DNA of 64,000 nt from Theocolax elegans (taxonomy: Eukaryota > Arthropoda > Insecta > Hymenoptera > Cerocephalidae). The notes beneath the pieces are model-generated. The model was given only the letters and a program-made list of their open reading frames with translations. It did no database searches and was not told the origin of the DNA. The stretch covers positions 37,476,121 to 37,540,120 of the forward strand of contig CM047428.1 of the NCBI GenBank assembly GCA_026168455.1, written 5' to 3'. Shown here piece by piece: positions 10,021 to 21,281 of this stretch. Numbering within the stretch: the first letter of the stretch is position 1; the number at the start of each line of letters is the position of its first letter. A program made the position numbers and the translations under genes.

Positions 10021-10439
10021 TATGTGTTGCGTTGAGTAGTTGATAAGTTATTGTTGATAGTTTTAATTATGTTGATAAGTTATTGTTCTCTATACTTATA
10101 GTTATTGAATACCTTTTTTAACACTTCATTTAAAACCAAAGTCTCAGTTCTTTGGCAAGTGTAAAAGTCATTTAATAATTTTGTAACTCTGACATGTATA
10201 GGATTGTTTTTATTTTAACGCTGAGTAATAAATGTTTAAAAGTCACATCGATCAAAATAATTTAAGGTAAATCACAATGTTATATTTAAGAAAATGCTGT
10301 ATCTTTTATTGCAACGATGACTGACTTATATGTTTAGTAGTTTATATATTGATTTAAACAGTATGAAAATACAAAGTTAATAAATAGAGATGGAATGTCC
10401 GAAAAACAAAGTTAATAAGTGGAAATGGAATTTCCAAAA
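10021..10439. other. AT-rich spacer
   Basis: I see no coding or RNA signal. Short direct repeats such as GATAAGTTATTGTT (10040-10085) and AAAACAAAGTTAATAA (10380-10420) are present. Confidence 0.5.
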
Positions 10440-12620
10440 CAAATAGACTGCTATTGAAGATGACCGCAAGGCTTAAACTGACAGTAGTAAACGATGGAAA
10501 CACGCCGACCTACAGACGACCAAGATACGGTGATTATAAAACCGACGTGATCTTGGCTTCGGATAAAATTACAGATAGAGTGATCGAGGACTACACAGCC
10601 AGCGATCATCATAAATTGCAGAAGTCAGGAAAAACGACCTCCTCGGTGGACGTAATACAGCTAGAGTACGACAAACTCGACAGGCATCTGAACAACGCAG
10701 AGCCACCCTCACAGGTACTGCTGTGAGAGCTGACTCACCGCGACAGGACCATCAGGACAAGCGCTCGCAGGGACGGAATCAATTTTCTTCAGCGGGTATG
10801 CAAAGCATCTATGCCGCGGAGACGAAACGTATATAACAAACAAAACACTTATTGGTGAACAGCGAAAATCGCGGAGACTAGAGAGATCTACCTAACGCTG
10901 CGTAGAAAAGCCAACGGGTAACGAACAGAGAAACTGCAGTGACTCTATCCGAAAAGTACAAAGCTGCTAGAAAGACTTTGCGGTTTGCTATAAATAGCAG
11001 CAAGCGATACTGTTGGCAGAAACTGACGGATTCATGGGTTACAAAATCGTAAATCTTCAGCTGGGGCGTCGACTGCTACCAATAACAAGGAACAGTGTAG
11101 CGATGGAACGGATCATCAACGGCCTCTTTCCATCACACGTGGACAGACCAAACGACATGGACGAACACACGGATACTGAATGCTCCCTTTTCACGAGCAA
11201 GGAGCTCATAAAAACTGGGAGATCGTTGAAGCCCATCAAGGATCCGGGCCCTCACAGTGTGCCGAGTGAAAACTTGCGGTTCGTCGCTACGCGATATCTT
11301 TAACAAGCTCTGAATAACTACTCAATTGGTTCTCATTAGTAAAAGTAAGGATGATCCCGAGAACCCGTCTTCCTACAGGCCGCTCAGCATAGCTGGATTT
11401 AGCTGACCGACAGTATGGATTCTGAAAGGGATGCTTACCATCGGAACAATAGACGTAGTCAAGAACATCTTGCTACGCGAGACCAGGGCTGCCATGTGAC
11501 CAAACCACTAGTGTTATTGGTGACGCTCGACGTTCGCAACGCCTTCATCTCGCCGAGGTGTATTGATATCCTGAACCTACTTCTTCAGGTTGTAAGAGAC
11601 TACCTTAAGGAACTACATCTCATTTATGAGACTACGGACAGGTAAAAAAAGAAACGAATAACCGCGAGGGTTGCTCAGGGTTCTATCCTGGGGCATGACT
11701 TCTGAAATATACTGAACGATAGTCTACTCCGACTGGATATGCCGACGGATACATCCCTCATTGCCTACGCAGATGACTGCGGCTATCATCGTGGCCCGTG
11801 ACACTCACCTGATTCAGCTCAAATTGAACCAAGTTATGCGACGAATTAACGAGTGAATGAAAGAGCATATACTGCAGCTCTTGCTGCCAAAGACCGAACT
11901 TCTGCTACTGACTAGACGTAGAATAGACACGAGTATTCCCTTGACGGTGGGACTGAACAAGTAGTGACTGGGAGTGAGGTAAAGTATCTGGCGGTGAGTC
12001 TGAATACGAAGCTGAGTTTCTGGCCCCACATACGTAAAGTGACCCAAAAAGCAGCGGAAAAGACAAAAGTTTTAAACGAGAAGCACTACAACGGACGGGC
12101 ACGTTGAGGATCGCGTACGAGTATCGGTCGGTGTCGGAAAACACCGTACTCGTAATCGCGGGCGTCATTCCGTTCAACCTACTCGCGGCGGAACATAAGC
12201 GCGCATACGAGCGAACCAGGTACATGGGTAGGGTTGACGCTGCAACGGAAGAACGAACGTATGCGATGAACCTCGGGAAAACTCGGTGGACAAACATCGC
12301 ACACGGACGATGGACGCGTAGGCTCTTCCCTTCGGTTGTACCGTGAAAGGGGAGGAGTCACGGTGAGGTGGACTTCTATCTCACCCAGTTCTTGTCTGGA
12401 CACCGATAATTCCACGGCTATTTACACCGAATGGGCAGTCTTGCAAGGCTAGATTACAAGTACTGTGGCTGGGCCTACGGCGATGCTGAACATACGTTCT
12501 TTGCTGGTGAGCGTTGGACCTAACAACGTCAGTGACTAGAATCTGACGAAAGAGCGATCACGCCAGAAATCGTGACACATGTGATGACGATGACCGCAGA
12601 CAACTAGAGGTTGATTGCAG
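10440..12620 (+). pseudogene. decayed R1-clade LINE ORF2, copy 2 (endonuclease, RT, C-terminal zinc finger)
   Basis: This is a plus-strand remnant in at least three frames. 10454-10726 is the end of the endonuclease (NDGNTPTYRRP, DYTASDHH). 11013-11303 is the RT start (LGRRLLPITRNSVAMERII, then LKPIKDPGPHSVPSENL). 11340-11640 holds SSYRPLSIAGF and LVTLDVRNAF. 11660-11780 holds ARVAQGSILG and the intact palm motif AYADD (11763-11777). 11960-12060 holds VKYLAVSLNTKLSFWPHI. 12100-12350 holds the C-terminal IAYEYRSVSENTVLVIAGV. About 12460 has YCGWAYGDAEHTF, the C-x-x-C...H finger seen at the end of R1-clade proteins. No ORF1 precedes it, so the copy is 5'-truncated. Confidence 0.8.
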
Positions 12621-13489
12621 AATACGTAACGAATGTGCTACGGAGCAAGAATATGGATAAATGTCTGAAAGATTGAGCGGATGTGTTTTTCGAGTGAGTA
12701 TGGAAGGATAAAAGAGTGAATATGTTTCTGGACATGCATGGACAGCCGCCCAGTTTGAAGTAATGTGAATAATAGTTGCGAGTTCGTGTCGCTGCGAAGA
12801 AATATATGTGGGTGTAGTGGGTATTAGTAGTTTGCTCCAACCGAGTCCCACACTCAGTGAACTGTCTTCTCTTACAAGGGGGTCTACTGGTTGTGCATTA
12901 AATGCCAGTACCACAGAAATAATACAATTAATAATAAAATTAATAAGCACCGCGGACTATGGAACTTTACAACAAACATAACACCAGTCTGGTAAACGCA
13001 TAATACACTCATTCCACTCAATAATCTGACACTCATACATACACGATACAAACGTAGCAAGCTATCCGAGGGACGGGTTATTGGGTAAGGATGAGCGGCT
13101 CTTGGTGCCCCATTCCGACTCACAGAAGATGCAGCGGATGAAACCAGAGAGCGCTACTAGGCCGCCTATAGTGAGGGACTCGTACCCTGCCCTCATTAGC
13201 TGGGAGGCTGCCCTGCATAACGGTGTATAATTTTGCTTCCATTAGTACTTCTGACCAATCGAGATTTTCAATATACTTACTTTTAGCTATACTGAATTCA
13301 GTTTGTTTCGATTTAAAAAGTAAGTATCGTAAAACCGTCACGGTAGTAAAAATATTTTATTAATTTCTAATAGTTATTTATCATTTATACCTTTAATGCA
13401 AAAAGCAAATAAAGTCGATTTTTATTCTTTTTAGGTATTTCATTTACTTCACCAACTTTTAAGTTCATTGAAGTATGAATTTTTTTAAA
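12621..13489. other. LINE 3' untranslated remnant and unassigned DNA
   Basis: 12621-12950 is probably the 3' UTR of the R1-clade copy ending at the C-terminal zinc finger. From 13080 to 13250 the GC content rises and a minus frame (13341-13120, containing NLDWSEVLMEAKLYTVMQG) is open, but I do not recognise it. 13340-13489 is AT-rich spacer. Confidence 0.4.
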
Positions 13490-14029
13490 TTTAATAAGTT
13501 ATTTGGCACCTTTGTCACATGGACTACTATCAGTGCAAACAAAGGAAACTATATTTCCTGGTCGATGTGTCAGGGGGTTCTTTGCTTCTACTATCCTTTT
13601 ACCAATAGTTTTGTATGATTTGATTCAAGATTTTTTAGATGAGACATCAGAACAATTATCTATTTCATCTTCAGAACAACTATTACCATTAGAAGTTTGT
13701 TTTGTTATATTAAATTTAGTAATTTTTGGTTGAACGACTGGTTCCATTCATAATCTTCGTGAGATTCAATATCACTCTCATAATAATCTATTTCTTTAAT
13801 TATTCTATTGGATCTACTATTATTAATCTTATCATTATTATTATTCTTATCACTATGTTTCTTATTACTAAACTTAGAATTAATATTTTAATCTTTATTC
13901 TTATTTTTATTTAGATTAGTTTTAAATGGTTCTTCTGGATTTTTAATATTTTCATTGGCGTTATTGTTAGAATTTAAAATATTGTCTAACAATTTGTGTT
14001 GATTTCTAGTTATAGTATTAATTTCAACA

Positions 14030-14500
14030 GGTTCGACTGGGTTTCTTGAAAGTGCATGTGCATCAGAATTTAATTTCCCAGGTTTATAAGTGATATCATA
14101 ATCATATTCGAAGAGTTTAAAACCATTTTTGAACCCTTGTATTTAAATCAGCCATCTTAAATAATACCAATGGTTAATGATCACTGATTATAGTGATTTA
14201 CCTACAATATACGTAGGTTTAAAAAGTTTGAACACTATGAATTACAGCTAAGGCTTCTTTTTCGTAAACTTCATAATTTAATTCTGTATTGCGTAACACT
14301 CTGGAAGTATAAGCAATTGGAAGATCTTTTCCAATGACACCTTGGGATGAAACACCTCCTAGTGCATATCCAGAAGCATCAGTAGTTATATTGTAATGTT
14401 TCGATAAATTAGAAAATTGCAGTAAAGGATTTTCATCCCAAATAAATAAAATATCTTTTTGAAGTAATTTGGTTAACGGCTTGGCTATTGAAGCAAAATC
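14030..14500 (-). pseudogene. RNase H domain, gypsy B
   Basis: Downstream of RT on the minus strand one reads FIWDENPLLQF, HYNITTDASGYALGG, IAYTSRVLRNTELNYE, YEKEALAVIHSV and VQKW with several stops. This is the retroviral-type RNase H and connection of Ty3/gypsy Pol, which removes the RNA strand during cDNA synthesis. The catalytic Asp in TTDASG and Glu in YEKEA are visible. The stretch after about 14200 is frameshifted. Confidence 0.75.
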
Positions 14501-14501
14501 T

Positions 14502-15485
14502 TTAATAAATCTTCTGTTCCTTAGGATCAGATTTAAGTCCTTCTTTATTCAATTCATGACCTAGATAAATAACTTTTTCTCTCAGAAATTCACATTTATC
14601 AGCCTGGAGTTTTAATCCAGCTTTTCTCAGTCGATCCATTAATAATTTGATTTTTTCATCATGTTCTTTTGAATTAGCATATATTACTATATCGTCAAGA
14701 TATACGAATAAAATTTTACCTTGCAATTCTATTAGAACATTGTGCATTAATCTTTGAAAGTTTGCTGGTGCATTCCACCATAGTCCAAAGGGACTACTAA
14801 AATCGACGAAAGCCCGATGCGAGGTCAAGGACTGTGTAGAAACGAGCTGAGTTAACTTGATCAAATATTTCTGTGATATTGGGTAGAGGGTATGCATCAT
14901 GAACAGTCTTTTGATTGAATTCTCAAAAGTCCAACACCATACGCCATCTAGGTTTACCGATGAATCAGGTTTCTTTGGTACAATCCATAGAGGCGTATTA
15001 TATGGTAAAGTTGAGAGGCGAATAATTCCTGCATCAAGAAGTTCTTGCACTTAATGATTTACTTCATCTTTTAATGTATGCGGAAATTTATATTGTTTCG
15101 AATTATTAGATTCATTATCCGTAGTAGGTATTTTATGCATTACAATATCAGTACCTGATAATTCATCACCAGGTTTAAAGAAATCGTCTTTATTTTCTTT
15201 AACGAGATTTAATACGTATTTCTTCTCTTTAGATTCTAAATGATCGGTCCTGATTAAATTTTTAATGTCTACTGATTGGGTATGCATAATAAAATATATT
15301 GATTCAGGTTCAGGTTTTAAATATGCATTTTGTGCAATTTCTGCTACTAATAACATTGGCAAATTCAAATCTTCTGTAATACCTGATTGCGATATGCAAT
15401 AATGAAAACTGAAATTTTCATAATCTGAAGATTCGCTTTGTATGTTTGAATCATCATTATAACCTGCATGATCACATAAAAACAA
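14502..15485 (-). pseudogene. reverse transcriptase, gypsy B
   Basis: The frame 15485-15051 leads in with PGDELSGTDIVMHKIPT. After a single in-frame TAA at 15051-15053 the same frame continues as VQELLDAGIIR, NTPLWIVPKKPDSS, SPFGLWWNAPANFQRLMHN and FVYLDDIVIYAN. The YLDD catalytic block is intact. The segment between the fingers and the palm is short and scrambled compared with the family (VWCWTFENSIKRLF), suggesting small deletions. A frame change at 14502 separates it from RNase H. Confidence 0.82.
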
Positions 15486-15626
15486 TTCAGATAAACTTCT
15501 TTTTACTTCTGGTGTATCAATTTCTCTGAGAGTTTAGGTATCTCTATTGGGACATAGTTTGAATTAATTTGGCAGAATAAATTTTTAATATTTATTATTG
15601 ATCCAGATTTAAATAATCTGAACTAA

Positions 15627-16290
15627 CAAGGAGAGGTCACACCCTCTGGAAAACGGATCCTTACCAAACTCTAGGATATAATTTCTACTATAAAATCATG
15701 CAGAAAGTCGGAGTTTTAGTGTCCAATGGCCATTTTTACGATAGATATAAGCAAATAATGAAAAATCTCGCCGAAAAAACCGTTGAGTTTGAATGTTTAT
15801 AACTCAGAAACAATAAAAAATGTACGTATAAACTAAATTTTAAAGGAAGGCTGAGGTCGAGTAGATACGTTTTGAAAAAAGGAAGCCCAATTATTTTAAT
15901 ATGGTCAAAAGTTATGGGAGAAATAAGAATTAGACGAAATTTTTTCGAAAATTTAAAGTTACAATTTAATGATTTTTTTAGCCCAAAATTTCGTCTAATT
16001 CTTATTTCTCCCATAACTTTTGACCATATTAAAATATTTGAGCTTCCCTTTTTTCTAAAACGTATCTACTTGATCTCAGCTTTCTTTCAAAATTTAGTTT
16101 ATACGTACATCTTTAACTGTTTCTGAGTTATAAACATTCAAACTCAACGGTTTTTTCGGCGAGATTTTTCATTATTTGCTTAAATGGGCATTGGACACTA
16201 AAACTCCGGCTTTCTGCATGATTTTATAGTAGAAATGATATCCTAGAGTTTGGTGAGGATCCGTTTTCCAGAGGGTGTGACCTCTCCTTG
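15627..16290. mobile_element. 664-bp foldback element, TNA-duplication family, copy 1
   Basis: The whole element is one long imperfect palindrome. It starts CAAGGAGAGGTCACACCCTC and ends GAGGGTGTGACCTCTCCTTG, with a TAA duplication at 15624-15626 and 16291-16293. The arms meet at about 15960-15985. No protein is encoded. Removing it with one TAA closes the surrounding protease frame of gypsy B, which supports these boundaries. A diverged relative lies at 56781-57457. A 3-bp duplication suggests a PIF/Harbinger- or CACTA-like mover, but the CAAGG ends are not diagnostic. Confidence 0.8.
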
Positions 16291-16293
16291 TAA

Positions 16294-16525
16294 GTATACC
16301 TCGTCCTATAATATCTACTTCCTCTGATACAGCATAAACAATGGCTGATTGTTCAAAAATTGCAATTTCTACAGCTCCAAGAGTTGGTATTAGCTCTGGG
16401 CTATCTTAGTTATTTTGGGTACATATAATAAAATATTTTCATTTCATAATAAGTTTTCTTTTATAATATTAATTTCAGAATCGGTGTTAATAAAAAAATT
16501 CTCTGTAGAGTTTGTTGGTGAATTC
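16294..16525 (-). pseudogene. protease start, gypsy B (interrupted by the foldback element)
   Basis: The minus strand near 16440-16510 reads FFINTDSEINIIKENL, recognisable as a retropepsin active site (normally D-T-G-S) in degraded form. It then reads through VEIAIFEQSAIVYAVSEEVDIIGRG up to the insertion point. The frame resumes on the far side of the inserted element at 15623 downward (SDYLNLDQ, then stops). Confidence 0.6.
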
Positions 16526-18453
16526 TTTACCTTAACGGGATGTCGAATCCAAGTTACACCTCTTCGACGCTCTTCGCGACGACAACGAGTGAAAGGTCAT
16601 CGGCGTAAGCCACCAGCGAAACCCCCTGGTGGAGCCGCTATCTCAAAAGACCGTCGTAAACAACGTTCCATAACGGCGGCCCCAGGACCGAGCCCTGCGA
16701 TACGCCCCCAGTGATGTTATAGGAGTGAACACTTGCATCAGTGTCGTACAGCAGGGTCCGATCCCTCAGGTAGCTCGAGGCGATTCTTCAAAGATGAAGC
16801 AGTACATTAAGGTGTTCTAGAGGCATGTATTCTATGACTGTATTAGAATCTCTCCATAGGGCAACATTGCACCGTCTAGCTGACAGTATTTAATTGCCCT
16901 GGTTCCTCTGCCATTCGACTTTAGCATTCCCACGGGATCCGAGTAGGTTTGTTCTAAATGGTCCCAGGCTCTTCGAATTCGATTCGGCATTTCAATAACT
17001 TATCGAATTACGAAAGTCGTCAAGAATCGCCTTTGGGATCGGTTAACCGCGATCGGAGGCCACTTAAGTCAGTGTATCAAAACTCCTTACGATAGCCCAC
17101 CGCCTTGCGACGGCTAGCTTAGAGCCATAATCCTTGGTGTGGATGCGGCGGTGTTTAGCTCCCTACCGTCTTCCGCTTTCGAACATAAGCGGCATCCGGG
17201 TCAATAACGCTTTACCCATCAAGCCTGCTTGCAACCACATACCACGCAGAATCCAACCTTCCTGGGACACGCTGACGTTTCACTTTGACACAGAGTTACG
17301 CTAACGTGGGGCTCGTACCCAGTTCCCGCGTACCAGAGTAAAGTCATATTGGTCCAATTGTCGACATGCCGAAACACATCTTCCTATTACTTCCCGGATC
17401 CCCGGGGAGGTTTTGCGGTAAGTGGCCTAATGTTCGAACATTTTCTGAAGGATAAAGCGTTCGACAATCCTTTCAGCAACTATCCAAGGGGATACCGTTC
17501 GGAAGTCCCCTTGAACGAGAGCGTATAAACATAAGTTTAGATACGCAAATATGGTGTTTTTGACATCTCACCCTATGCAAAGACATACCGGTAACTTTTA
17601 CCATCTGGATGAGAAACTACTTCGGCCTGGATGTGCCCCAAGGCGGACCTCGAAAGGTCTATGGCTATGGCTGAACAACCTTTCGGAAAGCCGAACTGGT
17701 CCTTTAAGAGGTCACTTTTCACTGAGATGGCTGCCTCCAGCCTGGCATCTATTACCCGTTCAGATAGCTTCCCGCATATATCCAGCATGGTCGGTACGAG
17801 GATGGCTCCTCCGGGGGTTTATTTCCCTTCGGTAGGAGCACCAATCCCTGTGCCATCTACTGGTCCGGGAAGCATCCATCCTTAAAGCATGTCCCTAAAA
17901 TGATTAGGGGCCTTCAGTGCCGTGGTCTTAACTGCTAGGCCGGGTATACCGTCCGGTCCCGGGGCCTTCGGGAACCGATTTTTGGGAATGATTTTCCAGA
18001 CAGCCACCCTCAGCTCGTCTTCCGACATATCCGGCGGCTCGACCGCACCGTCCACCGCCATCAGGCCCGTGTCTAGTACTCTGTCCTGTTATTGTGAGAA
18101 GAGATGGCGAATGACTCTGTCGAAAATTCAGGGCAGGTTGGTGTTGCCGTACCCCTGGGGTTGATCTTATTCATGACCGTTTTGTATGGCATGCCCCAGG
18201 GGTTATTTTCTATCTCCTCGCAGAAGTCGCGCCAACACTTTCTCTTCGCGGCTCTGATGGCAGTTCTAAGCTCTTTTCTCTTTTCCTCATAGTCCGCCGT
18301 CTGTTCTTTGAACCGCGGCTTCTTTCTTGCTTTTTGGTGCAGTTTTCTAGCTCGCAAACCTTCGTAACGCAGCTCCGCTATTTCCTCAGACCACCGTAAA
18401 CTGATGATCGGCCACAAAGATTTAATTTCGTAGCCATGAATGCGTCGCAGGCC
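16526..18453 (-). pseudogene. R1-clade LINE ORF2 remnant, copy 3
   Basis: The minus strand from 18453 reads PACDAFMATK, then a good open stretch 18417-18073 (WSEEIAELRYEGLRARKLH, RAAKRKCWRDFCEEIENNP, WGMPYKTVMNKI). After a frameshift come FPKAPGPDGIPGLAVKT (about 17950) and MLDICGKLSERVIDARLEAA with DQFGFPKGCSAI (17788-17573). The palm lies at 16800-16520: YLRDRTLLYDTDASVHSY, ITGGVSQGSVLGPPLWN, VSLVAYADDLSLVVV with AYADD intact (16596-16610). About 750 bases between fingers and palm exceed the ~210 expected and are unreadable, so an insertion or rearrangement lies there. Gypsy B truncates its 3' side and the LTR of gypsy C its 5' side. Confidence 0.8.
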
Positions 18454-18455
18454 GG

Positions 18456-18568
18456 TGTTATAGCCGTCGTATTATTAACGAGCGGCTAATCACATAATGA
18501 GAATATTGTTTTAACGACAGTAAAATGGTTATTATTTTATTATTATTACAAATAGCAAATTCGTTACA
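18456..18568 (+). repeat. 113-bp 5' LTR, gypsy C
   Basis: TGTTATAG...TTCGTTACA has TG/CA ends, begins exactly where recognisable R1-clade sequence stops, and is followed directly by a tRNA primer site. Such short LTRs are known in Mag-type elements. No 3' copy is visible in the window, so the boundary rests on the junctions alone. Confidence 0.6.
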
Positions 18569-18580
18569 TGGCGCCCAACG
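18569..18580 (+). promoter_or_regulatory. tRNA primer-binding site, gypsy C
   Basis: TGGCGCCCAACG directly follows the LTR and begins with TGG, the complement of the tRNA CCA end. The first 11 bases are identical to the site at 48716-48726 on the other strand, so both elements would use the same primer tRNA. Confidence 0.7.
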
Positions 18581-19655
18581 TGTATGGTGATTAGCGACAC
18601 GCTTATTATTTATCATTAATAGTCCCAAAAAATTAATTTTCAATATTTAAAAATTTTCAATTCAGTCAGTGATTCGCGGTGTTTACGCTACAAATAATAT
18701 TCGAAAATTGTAACTTTTATACATTTCGAAAATATTCTTTTGAATCCTATATTATTTGAATTTTAGATCGATTTTTCTTTTCGATTTAATTTTAGCGTAT
18801 TGCGAATTTAATTATTTCGTGTTTTTTTATTATTTATTGGTTTATTTAAATAATTATTAGCGATACCGCGGAAAATAAATTTATTGTTTTTCTAATAATT
18901 TTTCGTAAGCTGTATAATCGCAATTTAGGTTGATTTAGTCCATTTCGCGTGCGTGCGTGTGAGTGTGTGTGTGATATACGCGGTAAATATAAAAGTACTG
19001 TAGCGTATCGCGTTAATTACTCAATTTAATTTTTTATTGTTATTATAAATTATTAAAATAATTTTTATAGCGTTTCTTCGCAATTCAAAATTTTGTATTT
19101 TTTAACAATTGTTATCTTTAAACAATTGTTTTTAAATTCTTTCTTTCTTTCTTTTTTTTTTTTTTATTATTTTACCGTCGCTCTTTATATGCTCCCAAAC
19201 CGGTGCTAATCAGCGACGGAGGTCATACGATGTCTTGGTGAAGAAAGCACTTGATGAAAATACATTCGCCAGTGGTGCTTGTATCAATCGGTCGGGGCCG
19301 GGAATCGAACCTGGGACCTCCAGATTACGAGCCCGACGCCCTACCGACCGAACCATCGCAGGCCTCTTTAAATTCTTTCAAATTTCTTTGTATACTAAAT
19401 TTGTTAATTTAATTTAATTCTATTTTTGTAAATAATTGGAAAATTTATTTTAACAAATTGCAGATTTGTAATATTTTGTTTTTTTTTGCAATTTAGTTGA
19501 TTATATTAAATCTAAGTTTGTTAAGCGAATTTGCGTATAGTTTAATAGCGATTCGCAATTATTTTGTAATTTGTTTCATAAATTATTTTATTGTAAGAAT
19601 TTAGTTTGCCAATAAGGTTTAAAATTTAAATTTTATTTAATTTTTATAATTCAAA
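18581..19655 (+). other. AT-rich untranslated leader of gypsy C, with a SINE inserted
   Basis: About 1 kb of AT-rich DNA between primer site and gag, without open frames. A GT-rich stretch lies at about 18951-18973. The 223-bp SINE at 19144-19366 is inserted within it; without the SINE the leader is about 840 bp. Confidence 0.6.
19144..19366 (-). mobile_element. tRNA-derived SINE with 13-bp target duplication
   Basis: Read on the minus strand, a tRNA-like head carries a B box GGTTCGATTCC (19301-19311), an anticodon-arm-like CGGGCTCGTAATCTGG (CGT anticodon, threonine-like) and an A-box-like TGGTTCGGTCGG. A unique body of about 130 bp follows, then a poly(A)/(GAAA) tail at 19144-19170. The perfect direct repeat TTTAAATTCTTTC flanks it at 19131-19143 and 19367-19379. 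Such elements are transcribed by RNA polymerase III and moved by LINE machinery. The acceptor stem is not well paired, so this is not a working tRNA gene. Confidence 0.85.
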
Positions 19656-21144
19656 ATGGCGTGTATGAACGTCGAGATCCAAGGATGGATTTTGAATCTA
19701 ACAAGCGATCAATTCGATTCTGTACTTGATCAGTTAGAATGGACGCGTGACGGTACGCCCTTTGTATGTGTAGATAGGTTATATAGGCGTTTATGCGGCG
19801 ACTATACAGCCGCGGATTTCATCCACTCAACTAGTGAGGATGATTTAGTTTCGCGGATTCGTCGCGAACAAATACTCTGCACCGTTTTGAAACATGCAAT
19901 ATTTAGCGAAGAAGCGCAAGGACAGATTGCGCACAGACAATTCGAAAACCTTAATCAAGCGGATGAGAGCGGCTTGTCGCCGCTTGCCAATAGTTCGAAG
20001 TCAAATGACAACCAACATGCCGATTTCGCATCGGAATCGCAGCATAGCGAGGTTAACGCGGGAAATATTGCGGGAAACCTTGCGGAAAACGCGACGAAAA
20101 ACACCTCCGAAAATAATTTTAAATCAAATTTTGAATTGACTTCGATAAAAACGCTTAACACGACTATAATGGTAAGACCAATTCCTACCACATAGACCGC
20201 GATGATAAGGACCGCTATTACAACTACGTACTCGACGACGCAAGCAGCAAGTACGCATTTACAATCAAGAGGTGCGATACCAGAAACGGTATTTTCTTCA
20301 AAAGAAAAACGCACACACAAGCGGAAATTTATTCGGATTCACGTTCGAACGCAGACGCTCCGTGTTTACCGACTCCCACGTCTAGCCACATACGTCAGTT
20401 TTCGTCTCTGCCAGCTCCTGCGGATTGGCATGAGTCTCGAAGGGGGGGGGGGATGTGCCTGTAGTTACGAGTGATCAACTTACGCAACTCTTGTCGAATA
20501 TGTCGGCGAGAGCGCCTACACAGTCACATGACATAGGTCGCACTGTTCGCCAGTGGAATATTAAGTTTTCCGGCGAATAACGCGAAAGCATCGAGGAATT
20601 TATTCAGCGCATCGAAGAATGGCGTAAGTTAGCGCATATTTCCGATGCGGATTTACTAAATGCTTTCTCGGAGTTGTTAACTGACGTAGTACTACATTGG
20701 TATCGCCAATCGCGGAAAGATTGGAATACTTGGGCTGATTTTTGCAATGCTGCTCAACGATGGTATGGCATTGAGCAGAACTTAAAGCAGCGCTTAATGG
20801 TGGAAGCGCAAGCAAGCAAGCAGGGTAGAGAAGAGCCTGCTTGTGATTACATTTTCTGCTTGTTAACCATATTTAGCAGAATGGATGCGGCTCCGAGTAT
20901 GCAGTTTCAGCTAGACATGTTGTATGCTAATATGTTGCCATCTGTTCGAAAGTTAGCTCCGAAAGAAAAGGTTACAAGCGTCGATAGGCTTGTGCAGCTA
21001 GCTCGTCAGGCGGAAGGGTTTATTGAGAAAGAGCAACATTTTCCCGCTACTCCGCTGCCAGAAAAGAGCGTTTTGCCTTCTGTGGCTTATAAGCAACCAG
21101 AGGTAAAAAGGGCGGAAAAGCTGCTAGCGATGATGTTACGGTAA
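19656..21144 (+). pseudogene. gag, gypsy C
   Basis: The ATG at 19656 opens a 179-residue frame (WILNLTSDQFDSVLDQLEW, YRRLCGDYTAADFI) resembling the start of the gypsy E gag at 31286 (MGNYTAQDF). It stops at 20193-20195. After frame shifts, including one near an 11-base G run at 20442-20452, the capsid part is readable from about 20480: RQWNIKFSGE, one stop, SIEEFIQRIEEWRKLAH, and the long frame 20674-21144 (VLHWYRQSRKDWNTW, LANMLPSVRKLAP-like core). No CCHC knuckle is visible before the protease. Gag would form the particle shell; this copy cannot. Confidence 0.75.
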
Positions 21145-21281
21145 AAGTAGCGAGTATCGCAGAACCTACGATTGAAAATGTGGCCAAACTCTTAAATAAG
21201 ATGCTAGATGAGAGATTTAGCAAATATGCGAATTCTTTTGCGAATTCCGCTAATTAGAAATATCCAGACGGATTGTCCTGA

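Larger units (their letters stand above)
13490..16525 (-). mobile_element. Ty3/gypsy retrotransposon B, protease to RNase H, decayed
   Basis: The minus strand shows, in order, a protease (about 16500-16294 and on past the inserted foldback element to about 15600), an RT (15050-14502) and an RNase H (about 14500-14030). A low-complexity, N/K-rich stretch follows down to about 13490. Motifs resemble the 17.6/297-type gypsy branch (FVYLDDIVIYAN, YLGHELNKEGLK, HYNITTDASGYALGG). Integrase and LTRs are not seen. The right edge abuts an R1-clade fragment at about 16526. Confidence 0.8.

Noticed and set aside
19235..19417. Working tRNA-Thr gene on the minus strand
   Set aside because: The B box and anticodon arm fit, but the acceptor stem is poor and the sequence runs into a SINE body with A-rich tail and target duplication.
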